A DNA stretch of 64,000 bases from Wyeomyia smithii. Taxonomy: Eukaryota; Arthropoda; Insecta; Diptera; Culicidae. Below, in pieces: positions 46,124 to 58,326 of this stretch. The notes beneath the pieces are model-generated. The model was not told the origin of the DNA and ran no database searches. It saw nothing but the letters and a program-made list of their open reading frames with translations. The stretch's first letter is position 1; every line of letters begins with the position of its first letter. The position numbers and the translations under genes are program-made. The DNA is taken from NCBI RefSeq assembly GCF_029784165.1, contig NC_073695.1, forward strand, positions 248,991,589 through 249,055,588, given 5' to 3'.

Positions 46124-49075
46124 TTTTATTTATTTATTTATTTCGTCAATCAGGTAGACTACATACAGTTTTATTTACATATATGATCAATTGTTAATTT
46201 TGTCTACTGTTCAAAGCATTTCTTATTGCTGCCCTAGACATAGTTTCGTCAATGTGTATACAGTATTGATTATATGTGCTTATCATTTGGTTCAAGGGTC
46301 TGTTAGTTGCATACATTGTTCGTTGAGGAGCCACTTGAAACAAATTTTTAGTTCTAAGTATGCGTGAAGGTACATAAAGGTCAAGCTCTCTAGTAAGTAT
46401 TCTGATTTCACACGATGGGAGATTATGTCGTTGATAAAAGAGACCTTAGCGATTCCTCTTCGTTTTGCAAGCGATTCAATGTTAATTAGCATGCACCGTG
46501 TTTCATATGATGAGAGTATCAAACAACTCCAACCTAGCTTCCTAAGTGCATACAACAAAAACTTTTTTTGAACTGATTCTATACTTGCTACATGTGTGGG
46601 TAGATACGGGCTCCAAACTACACTACAATATTCGAGAACAGATCTTACATACGATACATAAAGTGTCTTAATGGTAAAGGGGTCTTTAAAATTGTAGCTG
46701 AACCTTTTGATGAATCCTCACATACTGAGGGCTTTATTGATCATTGTATTATAGTGTTCCACAAATGTAAGTCTTTAGTCAAGTATTACGCCTAGGTCTC
46801 TAAACTTGTAACTCCTTTGAATCAACTGATTTCCTAAAGTGAAACTGAAATCATGATTAGTGTGTTTTTTCGAGTAGGATATAATGTTGCATTTTTTAAT
46901 ATTAAGATCCAGTAGACTTTTGGCACACCAGTTGAAGAAAACGTTAATTCTATCCTGAAAATGTTACAGATCTACGTTGTTACGTATCTCCATGTACAAT
47001 TTCATATTGTCTGCATAGATGAGTACTTTGGCGCGATTCAGTACAAGATTGACATCGTCGACAAACATAATAAATAATAATGGACCCAAGTGGAAACCCT
47101 GTGGAACACCAGAAGTGACTTTAATTGCTGTCGAGGTTTTACCCTTAAAACGAACAAACTGCGTTCTATTCGTCAAGTACGATTCGATCCATGCTAGCAG
47201 TGTGGCTCTCAATCACGTACGTTTAAGCTTAAAAAGTAGCAGCGGAATATTAACTCTATTGAACGCCTTACTAAAGTCAGTGTATAGAGTTTCAATGAAG
47301 TTATTCCTGTCCATCGCCCCCAAAGAAAAGTTCACAAATTCTAATAGGTTTGTAGTGGTAGATCTACCTTTAAAAAACCCATGTTGGTTATTGGAAATAC
47401 TATTTTTGACTTGACTGAACATTTTTTGATTTACGATTGCCTCAAACATCTTGGGGATCGAAGAGATGATTGCAATTCCTCGATAGTTCTTGATATCTGA
47501 CCGCTTACCAGACTTAAATATAGGGATCAGAAATGATTTTTTCCATGCTAGCGGAAAAACGCCTGACTTGAGAGACAGTTTGAAGAGCCAAATGAAGTTG
47601 CAAGTTTTTTAAGTAAAGATGGCGGTATCTGATCGGGACCCGGTCCTTTATTGGCATCAAGGCCTTCAAGCGACATTAAGATTTCTTGTACAGTATTATT
47701 GTCAACTGATATGTCATTTTCTTGTTCTTTTAGGTAAGAAAAATAGTTTATGTCTAGAGTATCCCCTGATGTTTTATAATTATTTTGAAAAAATCGCGCT
47801 AACTGGTTACAAATATCACCACTATTAGTTCCATCAAAGTCTTCAAATTGCATGCGGGATGGATAATTTAGAAGTTTTCATTTTTTCGTTCGCGAAGCTA
47901 AAAAACGCTTTCGGATCGGATTTTATGTTGGCTTCTACTTTTGCATTGAAACTCTCATATCTTAAGGATATTTCTACGTCAAGTGCTCTGCAAATTTTTA
48001 TATAGTTATTTAAATTCTGAGAACTTTTGTCTTTCTTATAAGCTTTATGTGCCTTTTGTTTTCTGTTTTTGAGATTTCTAATTTCTCGTGTGTACCATAT
48101 CGGATATTTATAGCTTGCCTGTATCCTTTTCTTTCTCTTGGGCACGAGTTCATCTATAATTGAGTAGAGGCTGTTACTAAATATACCGACAGCTTTGTTT
48201 ATATCTTTTTCATTTTACAATAGCTTTTGCCAGTTTACATCATTCAGTCTCCTATCAAATTCTTGATAATTTAGGTTTTGAAAATTGTGAACAAGCTCAA
48301 AGTCGGTATCGCCGGGGCGCTGTCTATGAGAGTCAGTGAACAGTGAATACTCGATGGCAGTATGACATTTTTCGTTTCTCCATAATGGATCTACCGCGGC
48401 ATCAATACAAAAATCTTCAGTGCAGTTGGTGAATAAAAGAACCAGATAGCAGTTAAGTTGGTTACAAACATGGTTGATTTGATAAAGTCCAAGTTCGCTG
48501 ATTTTATCAAAAATAAAGTGTAGTGTATCATTTTCACCTAAGACAGGCTGCAGAAGATATTCATTATCGACATTCTGACTAAAATCAATGGTGTTTTGAT
48601 TGAAATCATCATAAATATGAATTTTAGTTTCAGGCTCTAAACATTCAAACATTCAGTTGTGCTGTTTTGAAAAACTTTTTATACGAAGCTTTTTTGCCAT
48701 GTCGGGAGGAAAGTAAACGGAAACAAACAGATGTTTTTCATTATTCATTAAAACTTTTACCCAAAAATCTTCAAATTTAGCGTGTTTTTTACGAGGAAGT
48801 AACTCTGATGGTAAAGTAGCATTAACAGCTATAAGTACTTCACCTCCAGATTCCTTTACTGGTGGTTTCAAATCGCGATCACTTCGAAAAACATTAAACC
48901 CGCTACCAAAGGCTTCTTCACTTTTAATATCTTCTGTCCAGTTTGTTTCAGTAGTTAGAATGACATCATAATGGCAGCCATTTACTTTTATGAAGATTTG
49001 CTGCATTTTGCTTGCACTTTTCATTCGATTAATATTTTGACAATACACTACTTTTTCACTATAGCTAATTACCAC
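46124..49075 (-). pseudogene. Jockey/CR1-like LINE ORF2, 5'-truncated and broken
   Basis: The minus strand begins with an endonuclease domain (VYCQNINRMKSA, ILTTETNW, FRSDRD, VSVYFPPD) at 49075-48650 and 48650-48215. A linker region with KKRIQASYKYPIWYT follows (about 48140). Reverse transcriptase comes next: NKGPGPDQIPPSLLKK (about 47650), NQHGFFKGRST, motif A TLYTDFSKAFNRV (about 47290), motif B SGVPQGFHLGPLLF (about 47110) and the catalytic box YADNMKLY, where the second Asp of YADD is Asn. Stops and frameshifts lie between these blocks. The 3' end is an AAAT repeat (about 46124-46142). ORF1 and the true 5' end are absent. It is a different family from the LINE at 6.6 kb. Confidence 0.88.
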
Positions 49076-49159
49076 ATGCCGTCAATGCCGTCAATTCTAT
49101 ATTTATGTTGTCCTCCAAGGGGTCCGTCAGTTCCTGGGTCTTAAATAGGTAGATAGAAG

Positions 49160-49370
49160 TATGATGTCTTCAACAAAGTTGTTTTTTTTTTTTTCAAAGT
49201 GCTACAACTTTGCCGAATAAAGTGGATTTTCATTTCCCAAAATTAGAAAAAAAAAATTCGGGGGATAAATCACAAAATCGCAACTTTTATAACATTGAGA
49301 ATAATTAATGGAACAACTTTGCTGAAGACACTGTGGCTCTAAAATCAATTTTTTTGGGTCAAAATAATTT
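49160..49370. repeat. AT-rich repeat, copy at the right of a LINE
   Basis: Direct partner of 45690-45930 with substitutions and indels; it carries the CAACTTTGCTGAAGACACTG then TGGCTC phrase. Confidence 0.75.
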
Positions 49371-49585
49371 CTAACACGTTTTTGCAGCTTTGAAAACAGC
49401 GTGCGTCGCCTTGAAGTCTATCATCAAATGATGTCCTTTCTAGCAGCTTCATGGTTCTTCAGCTCCCTACAAGCTTTTTTTACCTCGTTCGAGGTTAATG
49501 GATCAGAATACAACCCCAGAAACCATTTTCAAATCCAAGAGGGCGTCTTCTGGTTTCTGTAAAGTAGTCTGAAATGGGTTCGCCA

Positions 49586-50442
49586 CAGAAGGCAGAATCA
49601 CGAAAGGCAGAAGCACGAAAGGCAGAAACATGAAAGGCAGAACTCTATGACCGTGCACACAAGGCAGAATATTTCAAAAGGCAGAATTTCGAAGGGCACG
49701 AAAGGCAGAATCACTGATAGCAGAACCTGACTCACGATAGCCAAGTGCGTGATGGCAAATTGGTGCGAATCCTGGTCACGGTATCAAAGCTGCTACTCTA
49801 CATTTATTATTTGATATTATTTGGTAACCAGACATAATCACACAGCAATGATCAGTTTTGATAGAGGGTGCAATTCAAGCCTAATTATTAGATCCGAAAC
49901 GCGCAAACTGGTTTGGCTCAGCCAAACCTCAAGACTCTCATGCCATCGCGGAGAGTAATCTTTCGATGTTAGGTATAACTTACACTAGTCTCAACGGCTT
50001 GTTGGTTATAATTAACATAAAACAATTCATGCGGCGAAGACGCATAATCGAGGGCAAGGAATCGAGGCGGCACAAAGCCGCCGTGGTTTCCGCGGTCCGA
50101 GCCGGCCGCCGACCCGCCGTCGGAAGCGGCGGCCTCTCGCATACAAACAACTGATCTATTGGTTTTCTAGGATTATTCAAACATGTTTTCTTTCCCTTAG
50201 TTAAGTCCGAACGAGCGGTAGCGAGTAAGGACTGCATACACTTGGACAATAGAGTCAGCCAAAGGCCGCGAGTGTGTGTTGTTTAAAAGAAAATAGACCA
50301 TTCTTTGATTCTGCCATTCGTGCTCTTTGTGATTCTGTCATTCGTTATTCTGCCTTATGAAATATTCTGCCTTTCGTAATTCTGCTTTTCGTGAGTCTGC
50401 CTTTCGTGATTCTGCCTTTCGATTTTCTGCCTTTCGTAGGAG
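49586..50442. mobile_element. Element bounded by inverted arrays of the motif ACGAAAGGCAGAATC
   Basis: About eight variants of (A)CGAAAGGCAGAA occur at 49586-49720, and the reverse complement TTCTGCCTTTCGT recurs at 50305-50442. The 585-bp interior has no ORF. It contains a GC-rich block (50060-50145, GGAAGCGGCGGCCTCTCGCA). Arrays of short units as inverted termini suggest a foldback-type element; alternatively two simple-repeat expansions. Family unknown. Confidence 0.75.
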
Positions 50443-53400
50443 ACCCTCTGAAATTGCCAAATACCTACCTTCCATAGGAGGCCAAAAATCGACATGAGAC
50501 GCAATTTGGCCTTCCAAGATAGCTAAAAGGGCAGTAAAATATATCAAAAAAATTTCAATTTGAAAACCTTTAATCTCGAGCAACGCCGGGTCGTACAGCT
50601 GGTTCAATATAATCCACCCAATTACTAGAACATATATATAAAACAGTCAGAAGATATGTTTCAGCTATAAAAAAGGATCAAACAGAGAGAAAAATTATGT
50701 GGTTACTCAAGATAAAAACTGCAATAACAAGTTAGATTTATTTTCTACCATTTAACAACACTTTTGGCATTGCTGGAAATCCCAGATCAATTGACTAACG
50801 CTAAGGGAGTTTCGTAGTCGCAAGGTTACAGAGTCCGTTTTGATGAGCGGGTGTTCATCAAAGGACTTTCATGGGTTTATTCTCAGGCTCCTCCACACGA
50901 AAACTTCTCTTTAGACTAAAAACACTCTTATCTAAACCTTCGGAAATTTTATTCATTCGTTATCAGCTTTGGAAACATGCTTTAGGCGATGATAAGGTCG
51001 ATATGGAAGATAGGAGTAGTAAGTCTGGGTAAACACAAGCACTATAACACTTCTCAATAAGTGACACTGTATAAAAAGGAAAAAAGTGCTTCGTACAATG
51101 CCACAAAAAATTGAAATTATTGGGTGCACGTCCTCACAAAAAATCAATTCGCTAATAGGTAAACATCAGAAATCCAAAAGCTAGAACCTTGAACTTAGAT
51201 TTGTCACGTCACAAAATCGTTCAACTATATTTATAAAAACTATATTCATAAAAACTTGGAGTATCAGAATTTGAAGTTGCAGGCTCCGAGCAAGGATATA
51301 AATTATCATTCACGCTGATTATTTTTGCAAGTCAATAGTTCGTTTAATAAACAAACTTTCGAACAACTTTGGATAGCGAACGTGAAGTACTCAAGAAAAA
51401 AAATTAGCGTTAGTGATAATTTACATTCTTGGTTCCGAGTTCATTCTTTAGTGTTTATAGATCAAATTTCAAAGTTGGTTCACTTTAAGAGATTAAGTTT
51501 CTACAAGAGATCGGAGATCTGACTTGAGAGTTCTGAGCGTTCTACATCGAAAGTAACTCCTTTCGATTTCTCAAGTACTTCCGGCACCAATCAACGATGT
51601 TGCGGCCTTCGTTAGTCTGTGACTTCCACCTGCCACAGGATAACACAATTTCAAAATCGTAACTCACCAGGTAGTTCCACGTACCAACACACAAACACAC
51701 ACGCACACATATACACACATAATGGATCGCTTTCACTCGGCTTGATTCAATTTTCCACACGCCTGCAAGTGTCGAGTTGAAATTGAATCTTCTTCAGCCT
51801 GCCTGCCAGCCTGCTTGCTTGCTAACGATACTGCTGCGGTCTTTTGGCGTCGTTGTCGTCGTCCACTCCATCCACACTAAAATGTTCACACCGAGAACCG
51901 CAGCTCAGCCTGCCAGTGCTGTGAAAGTGACGACACCGAAGCTTAACTAAACACGGTGGTCTGGCAGCGCGGTTGTCTTTTGCCAGTACCTTGCAGAGCC
52001 GCCACCCGTTTGTTGACACTAGCCAAGAGATGCAGGTTTTAGTCCCTATTTTGCGTGCATTTCTGCCAGTTTTATTAATCATCAACATCCTCTCATGATC
52101 AACAACACACTCCCGTTGACCGGAGAAAAAATCCGTAAACCGACCAACTTGTTCAATCATGTAAATTAGTCGTAGAAAAATGATCTCTCGTAACGAGCAA
52201 CCATTGCGAGGCACGACCTAAGCTGGTCTAAGTATCAGGATCAGGTTATACTAGATAAATAAAAGCTGCTTCCGTGTAATGTCAGTACCAGCTGAGATTG
52301 TTCTGCATTCGTTCGTTTCGATTGTGCGGAAGATTATCCACGAAACAATACACGAAAGGGGTACCGGAACCATGTTATGTGTCAAAAGCGGAAACTCATT
52401 CGCAGTCGACAGTCGAAATAAAGCGGGTGGTGAAAAATAGGAACAAGATTCTTGCTCACTTGAAACCGAATCGGACGGATGTGATTTTTTTTTTCACTAT
52501 AAAAGTGACGCGCTTTTTTGCTTTAGGTGGGGGAAGACAACGAGCATAATGTTACGGACAATATTTAAACCAGTCTTTGTCTGCAGTTGGATTCTGCAGC
52601 TGGTTCCGCTGCATGCATGGTGAAAACATTTTTCAGCCAGGTGAATTCGAAGTTGTGCAAATTTTCGATGTTTATTTCCTCATAGTATACGTTGCTGCTA
52701 CTGCTAAAAATTATACTACTGACAAAAAACGCCCTCCTTTACTTGAATGAATGATTAAACCTTGAAAAAGTTTAGCCTTTGTCTTATCCGGAAGTTTCAA
52801 TGAGAACTCATTAATCATAGCTAACAGCGTGAAACGGAAATCGCCTAGGATTTTTATCATAAACGTAATTTTGGAAGAAAACATTTCCAATCAGAAAACT
52901 GTTCAACTAAAAAAAACTCTCATTTCACCAAAAAATCATAATTTATCGATTTATTCAGCGCACCTCTCGCAGCCAGTGGCTAATGACGACGACGAAAGGG
53001 CTTTGACGGGACGAAAGCCTTTTGCCAGCGTAGAAATTAATCATTTTATCACTTACAGGAATTCCCATCGCAGTCGATTCTCTTTTCTATCAGAACACGT
53101 AAATCATCATTCATCCTTCATCGGTCCAGTCCGTGGCATTTTGACGCACGCAAAAAATCCCAAGCGTTTGCCACCAGAGCAAGGGGAAGAGCCGGCTGTC
53201 ATCCTTCGTCCTATGAGGCATTTTTTACGATTTCTGGCAGCCGTACGATAGCTTTTTTTCCTCGTTCAATTCCCAATGCGGAGGATGACTAGCAGCTCAT
53301 CAGAGCCACAAACAGTGTGAGAGAGAGTATTACTTGCAGGAGGCAACATATTTTTTTATTCTTTCACAGTATGACACCAATCAGTTATTTGTCCATTGCA

Positions 53401-54752
53401 GTGTGTGACGATCAAAACTCTCAACCCAAACCTCTCATGCATACCCCCGCGATGAATTCCAACCCATAGCTGAACATAAAAAAGTCACAAAAGTTGTGAA
53501 ATGAATCAGTGCAACAAATCCACATGTCGTGGGGGCACATAAAGCCGCTCACACACATACATATCGACATTCGGTGCAGTACGGTTACAACCCACCCCGC
53601 CAGGGGCAACATCCAAAGTCACGGGTTGTGCAAGCTTTGCACGCGAGTTTGTGCTTGCAGTCGTAAAGTAAACCAAAAACACTACCAATTTTCGCTTCGG
53701 CTGAACAAATGTATTCCCCATAAAACATTTACCCGCTGGAAAAGGCACAGCGCCAATCTTTCAGCAAAATATAACGCACACAAGAGAGGGAGAGATAGAG
53801 AGTCAGAAAAAGCAAACAAATATATAAAACAAATGATTTACAGTTCGATTTGATTCCGCAATATTTATTGGCTATAAATTGCTGCTGATGCCATCGGATT
53901 TTTCTGCCAGGCCTAAGAGACAACACTAGATTCGGTGGGGGGGGGGGAACGTCGAGGCGGGAGCTCACATTGACGGAAGCTGCTCGTATAAACAAATACG
54001 GATTGTTTTCAGCAGCCCAGTCCTGCTAGGCTGGGGATAGTAACTCAACCCGAAATACACGCGGGGGGACTGAAAGAGATTATTTTCGGCCCCCCCCAGA
54101 AACTACGGCTGTGGCGCACGATGTAAATTACGAAACAATGCACTTTCGCGGTACAACTTTTCAGAAGTTTGTCGCATGAAGGATATTTTCGGAGTTGTTT
54201 TTTTTTTTACACTATGCTATGCTATGGTTGGCAATTTATAATTCAGACTAATTCAGTAGTTTGGTTAGATGTTTTGTTATGCTGGGATTTTAGGTATGAA
54301 AGTGACAGCATAATGGAGACACAGCGTAAATTGTGGGAGTGAGTTATGGCACGGAGTTAGTCGCTTGAAACATCGAATTACATTTAAGGCTGACTTGTAA
54401 AAACTAAGCTGCACTATTTTTCTGCTCCCTTTTGGTTTTCAGAAACTCGTACCGGACTCAAAACCCTTTACATATATTCGTAAATTTTCTGGATTTAGGC
54501 ACATGAATATTCTTTGCAGATATAAGACTTTGAACTATGAACACTACACTATGAACTCTCCTATCCTTGATTAGTCTAGAGGAAAAATTTGAATTCACAG
54601 ACACAGTACTGGTTTCAAACCGGAGAACTTAATATACTTTTGGAATTTACTAGCTATGCAACACTCACATGTGCGTGGCCCTAAAAACATTTCACGAGCC
54701 TAAAACGTGTTAGAGAATAGAATTTATAACCTCTCTTTTACTGAAAAATTAA
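50443..54752. other. Mostly single-copy-looking non-coding DNA
   Basis: No exon with a recognisable domain. Composition is balanced at 51.5-52.3 and 53.0-54.1 kb, with a short CA-rich run near 51695, a GA-rich run near 53785 and homopolymer G/C runs near 53937 and 54093. Probably intron or intergenic. Confidence 0.45.
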
Positions 54753-54766
54753 AAGTGAAAATCTTT

Positions 54767-55082
54767 TTTTTTTCTTCACATAACATTTATTTGACACGGC
54801 ACAAATACAATTTAATGTTTAACGGCGCCAACTATATCTGATGACTTAAAAAACTAGAGCAAATTTTTTATCCTCGCTGCCGACTACGAGCTGAAATTAA
54901 GTCTAACTTAAAACTAGCATTGATTTTCCAATCAGTGTTTTGTTGTTCAATGGTCGTCTGATAATCGTCGAATGGCATGTATGGATTCGTTCTGCTGAGC
55001 CACGATGTCGTGAGTTGGGACAGAGGCTCGTAGTCCTTGGGTCCTGGTTCTATTGTGCGGGGTCTGGTTGCTGGTTTTGTGC
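54767..55082 (-). mobile_element. 5'-truncated 3'-UTR fragment of the I/LOA-type LINE, with 14-bp target duplication
   Basis: The sequence matches the 3' UTR of the minus-strand LINE at 58643-58960 (TTTATTTGACACRGCACAAA, GTTTAACGGCGCCAA, ATCCTCGCTGCCGACTACGA). It ends in an A-run on the minus strand. AAGTGAAAATCTTT flanks it at 54753-54766 and 55083-55096, exactly as expected of target-primed reverse transcription. It carries no coding sequence. Confidence 0.92.
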
Positions 55083-55096
55083 AAGTGAAAATCTTT

Positions 55097-55989
55097 GATA
55101 ACTAGAAAAACAAATGTAACTATACTATACTTTATACTATCCTCCGATTTATAAAATAAAAATAATATTTACTTTAGCTTTGAGCTGTCGAGATAATAAT
55201 CGCTACTGTAAGAGCTCTTTTGTCCAAGTCCACACATTTCGTTTTACCCGCATGCAGCTTGAGGACAAGCGTGTCAGTTCCCTCGAATCGTTTGATGGTC
55301 CTGTACACGAATAATCTGCTCAAATTCAGATATGACAGCTTCCTTCTGATCTGTATGTTGCTCATTCCTGCAAGATACAAATTCTCAATTTGATTGAATC
55401 CATTGCAGTTTTTCTCTGAAAAAGTGAAGCACTTTCACATAAAAGTGAAGTGATTAGCAGGAAAGGCCTCCCGATGCGAAAAGAGAAACTCAACACACCC
55501 GTAAATCTCACAGACATTTGTGCGTGGCCCCAACAGCCAAGTGGTACATTTTTTTTTAAATAATGATATGGTGAATTTTTGAAAAACAAATCAAATACTA
55601 CAAGGTATACAGCCCTAGGGTTATATAAAATGGTGACGTGGGAGTAAAAACAGTAATTGGAGGATTTTTTAAGTTACAAAGACAAAATTCACAGACAGAA
55701 TCAACTGGTTTGTTCAGTGATTTACGTATTTTTATTTTCAGCCTCCCTTTAAGGTAGTTTTTTAATATATTTAGTAACACTCGAAAAAATATCGTTTACA
55801 CTTGGCGACATTCTGCCGCAGTGTTTTTTATTTTTGAGCAAGCAACATTAATTTGACAAGGCACAAACGTTGCAGAAACACCAAGAATTTCTCGTAATGC
55901 GTCTTATTTAGAATTAATTCTATTTTCTTGAAACCAAATCCAACAAAACTTATGGTATCATAACGAACGATCTTAGCAATCGACAATTA
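55097..55989. other. Non-coding AT-rich DNA
   Basis: No gene recognised. A short phrase near 55840 (ATTAATTTGACAAGGCACAA) faintly recalls the LINE 3' UTR. Confidence 0.45.
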
Positions 55990-56924
55990 AGGGGTATTTT
56001 TTCAAGAATTTGGTTTTTCTTAAAAAAACGCATAAAGATTACAAAACTGTATGAAATCTTTATTTGAGCCGATAAATTGATTTATGCCATTTACTTTTTA
56101 AAGATAATTTCATTCAAATGTTGGCCACGGCTACGTTTTAAATGGTCCATACGAAAAGTCCAATTTTGGATCACTTTTTCGAGCATTTCGGCTGGTATCT
56201 CGCAAATAACGCGTGTAATGTTGTCTTCCAAGACTGGAAATGTTGTTGGCTTATCCGCATTGACGAGAGACTTAACGTAGCCCCACAAATAATAATCTAG
56301 CAGTGTTGAATCGTATGATCTAGGCGGCCAATTCACCGGTCCATTTCGCGAGATGAGTTGCTCACCGAACTCATTCCGCAATATGTCCATTGATTCGCGC
56401 GATGTGTGGCACGTTGCTCTGTCTTGCTGAAACCACATGTCAACAGACCCAGCTCTTCCATTTCTGGCAAAAAAAATCAGAAATCATCGCGCGATAGCGA
56501 GCGCCATTGACCGTAACGTTGCGATTTTGATCATCTTTGAAGAAGTACGGACCAAAGATGCCTCCAGCGTGTAAACCACACCAAACCGTGCATTTTTCTG
56601 GGTGCATTGGCGTTTCTTGTTTTGCCCCTGGTTGCTCTTCGATCCAAATGCGGTAATTTTGCTTATTAACATACCCATTAACCCAGAATTGAGCTTCGTC
56701 ACTGAACACAATAAAATGGTCATAATGCGCGAAAAACATTTTTCACAGAGGACGAATTTTGGTAATAAAATTCGATTATTTGTAAGCGTTGTTCAGGCGT
56801 AAGTCTGTTTATGGTTAAATGGAAAACCAAACTGAGTACATTAGACTTTGACAGCTGTCAGAATTCCAGCGTGAACTGTCAAATCTGCATACACGAAAAA
56901 CCAAATGGCAAAAAAATCACCCTT
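55990..56924 (-). mobile_element. Internally deleted mariner-type element with DD41D spacing
   Basis: Terminal inverted repeats 55990-56019 and 56895-56924 match at 22 of 30 positions and share the inner ATTTGGTTTTTC. TA dinucleotides lie just outside (55988-55989, 56925-56926). The 935-bp element contains a transposase relic on the minus strand lacking most of the DNA-binding half. Confidence 0.85.
56091..56815 (-). pseudogene. Mariner-superfamily transposase, DD41D spacing, internally deleted
   Basis: The N-terminus reads NRLTPEQRLQIIEFYYQN after an ATA where an ATG is expected (about 56806). After about 30 residues it jumps to HFIVFSDEAQFWVNGYVNKQ, containing D1 (codon 56700-56698). TVWCGL, GPYFFKDD and NVTVNGARYR follow. 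A one-base frameshift near 56440 separates this from MWFQQDRATCHTSRE with D2 (56423-56421) and LLDYYLWGYV with the third Asp (56297-56295). 41 residues separate D2 and the third Asp. The C-terminus is intact (RMDHLKRSRGQHLNEIIF). Spacing fits the DD41D (Visitor-like) group; the missing part should hold the helix-turn-helix domains. Confidence 0.85.
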
Positions 56925-57006
56925 TAAAATGAATTTAAAAAGTTTGAATTAATTTTTGTGTTTTGCTTGACATGTTCGCTCAATTACTTTCGCTTTAGAA
57001 AGCTAA

Positions 57007-57080
57007 TACACTAAATTCGCTTTTTACGCGGGGGATACATGCCGCGTGAGAAAAAACCGCGTAAATTCCGGAAATATATA
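57007..57080. repeat. Partial copy of the ACGCGG element
   Basis: TACACTAAATTCGCTTTTTA then CGCGGGGGATACATGCCGCG and ACCGCGTAAATTCCGG. It matches the end and internal unit of the full element at 58327-58610. Confidence 0.8.
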
Positions 57081-57118
57081 AATTTGTGTATTTAGGAATA
57101 TACTCTTCCAATATTATA

Positions 57119-57461
57119 CGTGACACCACAGACAAACAGACGTGCCACTTGATGACGATTTCATCGACCAGAAAAAAAAAACGATAATTTTGAAATTTTG
57201 CTCAGTGGGCTATATGCAGCTAGTGTCGCTATAAGCAAACGTGCCTTTTCATTATCAAAGACAAAAACCATCAGTAATGCCGCTTGTAGTGATTTAAGCA
57301 AGCGTGCACACCCATTAGCAAAGACAAAAACCGTTTTACGAAAACAAGTTAGTAGGCAATAAGCTCACATGGTGGCACATGAGTGTAACGTTTCGAATAA
57401 GGACAAAGATTTTTCAGGATTTTTGTTCGAAGAGGCATGTCTGTTTGTCGGTGGTGTCACG
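57119..57461. mobile_element. 343-bp MITE with 28-bp terminal inverted repeats and ATTATA target duplication
   Basis: CGTGACACCACAGACAAACA then GACGTGCC at the left is matched by its reverse complement at 57434-57461 with two mismatches. ATTATA flanks both ends (57113-57118, 57462-57467). No ORF. Superfamily unclear. Confidence 0.85.
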
Positions 57462-57467
57462 ATTATA

Positions 57468-58324
57468 ACATTAAATACAAATATCTTATAATCGTTGCAA
57501 AAATGTTCAATTCTTGTTGAGTAATTTATTGTTACTATGGTAACCATATTCATGAGATAAACTTTTAATCACCATCAACAGCATTGCAGTTTTTTCTCGA
57601 TTGCACACGAATAGAAATCGTGTACCGCTGAATGATAGTTTCAAACTTTTCAAAAACTACTGACCTATTGGGACGGGAAAACTTTGTCAAGTATTTTTAT
57701 ATTCATACAGAGAATATCAGGAAATGGTTGCTGTTCATTCATGTCGTCTGTGCTAGGAATGCATATATATGATTGGTACATTGTTCACGTAAATATATCC
57801 TTGAACTTTTTATAAATTTTACCGCTTAACAACAAAATGATAATTATAACTCGCGTATTACAAAATTGTCCAACATTTTAACTATTTAACAACATATTGG
57901 TAATTATTATCCATCATGTGGCTATGCTGTTATTATCGCTTGAAATTTGACCGAACATTTACCAGTATTATTTCCAATTTGACATAATGCAACCCAGTAT
58001 AGAAAACAAAGACGTAGTCCCACGTCAATATATCGATTTTTGCTCCGTACAGATATCTCTTATAATTGAAGAGCAGATTTACGTAGTGATTAAAAATCTA
58101 TTGAATGCTGTAAGTAGGGTAAAAAGTTAAGTGATAAAAATGAAACGTGAAAAAAAAATTAACCGTCAAAGAATCTTCGTCTAATTTTTTAAAAAGGCCT
58201 ATCTAAAAAGGGTATTGATAATAACAAGTATTTCTAGAGCCATAACGGTTAATTGATCTGTATGACAATTATATCTTTTCGCATATTTTTTTCAAAGTTG
58301 TGCCATATTTTTTTTAAAGTTAGA
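57468..58324. other. AT-rich non-coding DNA
   Basis: No gene or repeat structure recognised. Confidence 0.5.
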
Positions 58325-58326
58325 TA

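Noticed and set aside
49586..50442. CRISPR-like array (short repeats with spacers)
   Set aside because: Units are directly abutting variants in inverted blocks, with no regular unique spacers, in an animal genome.
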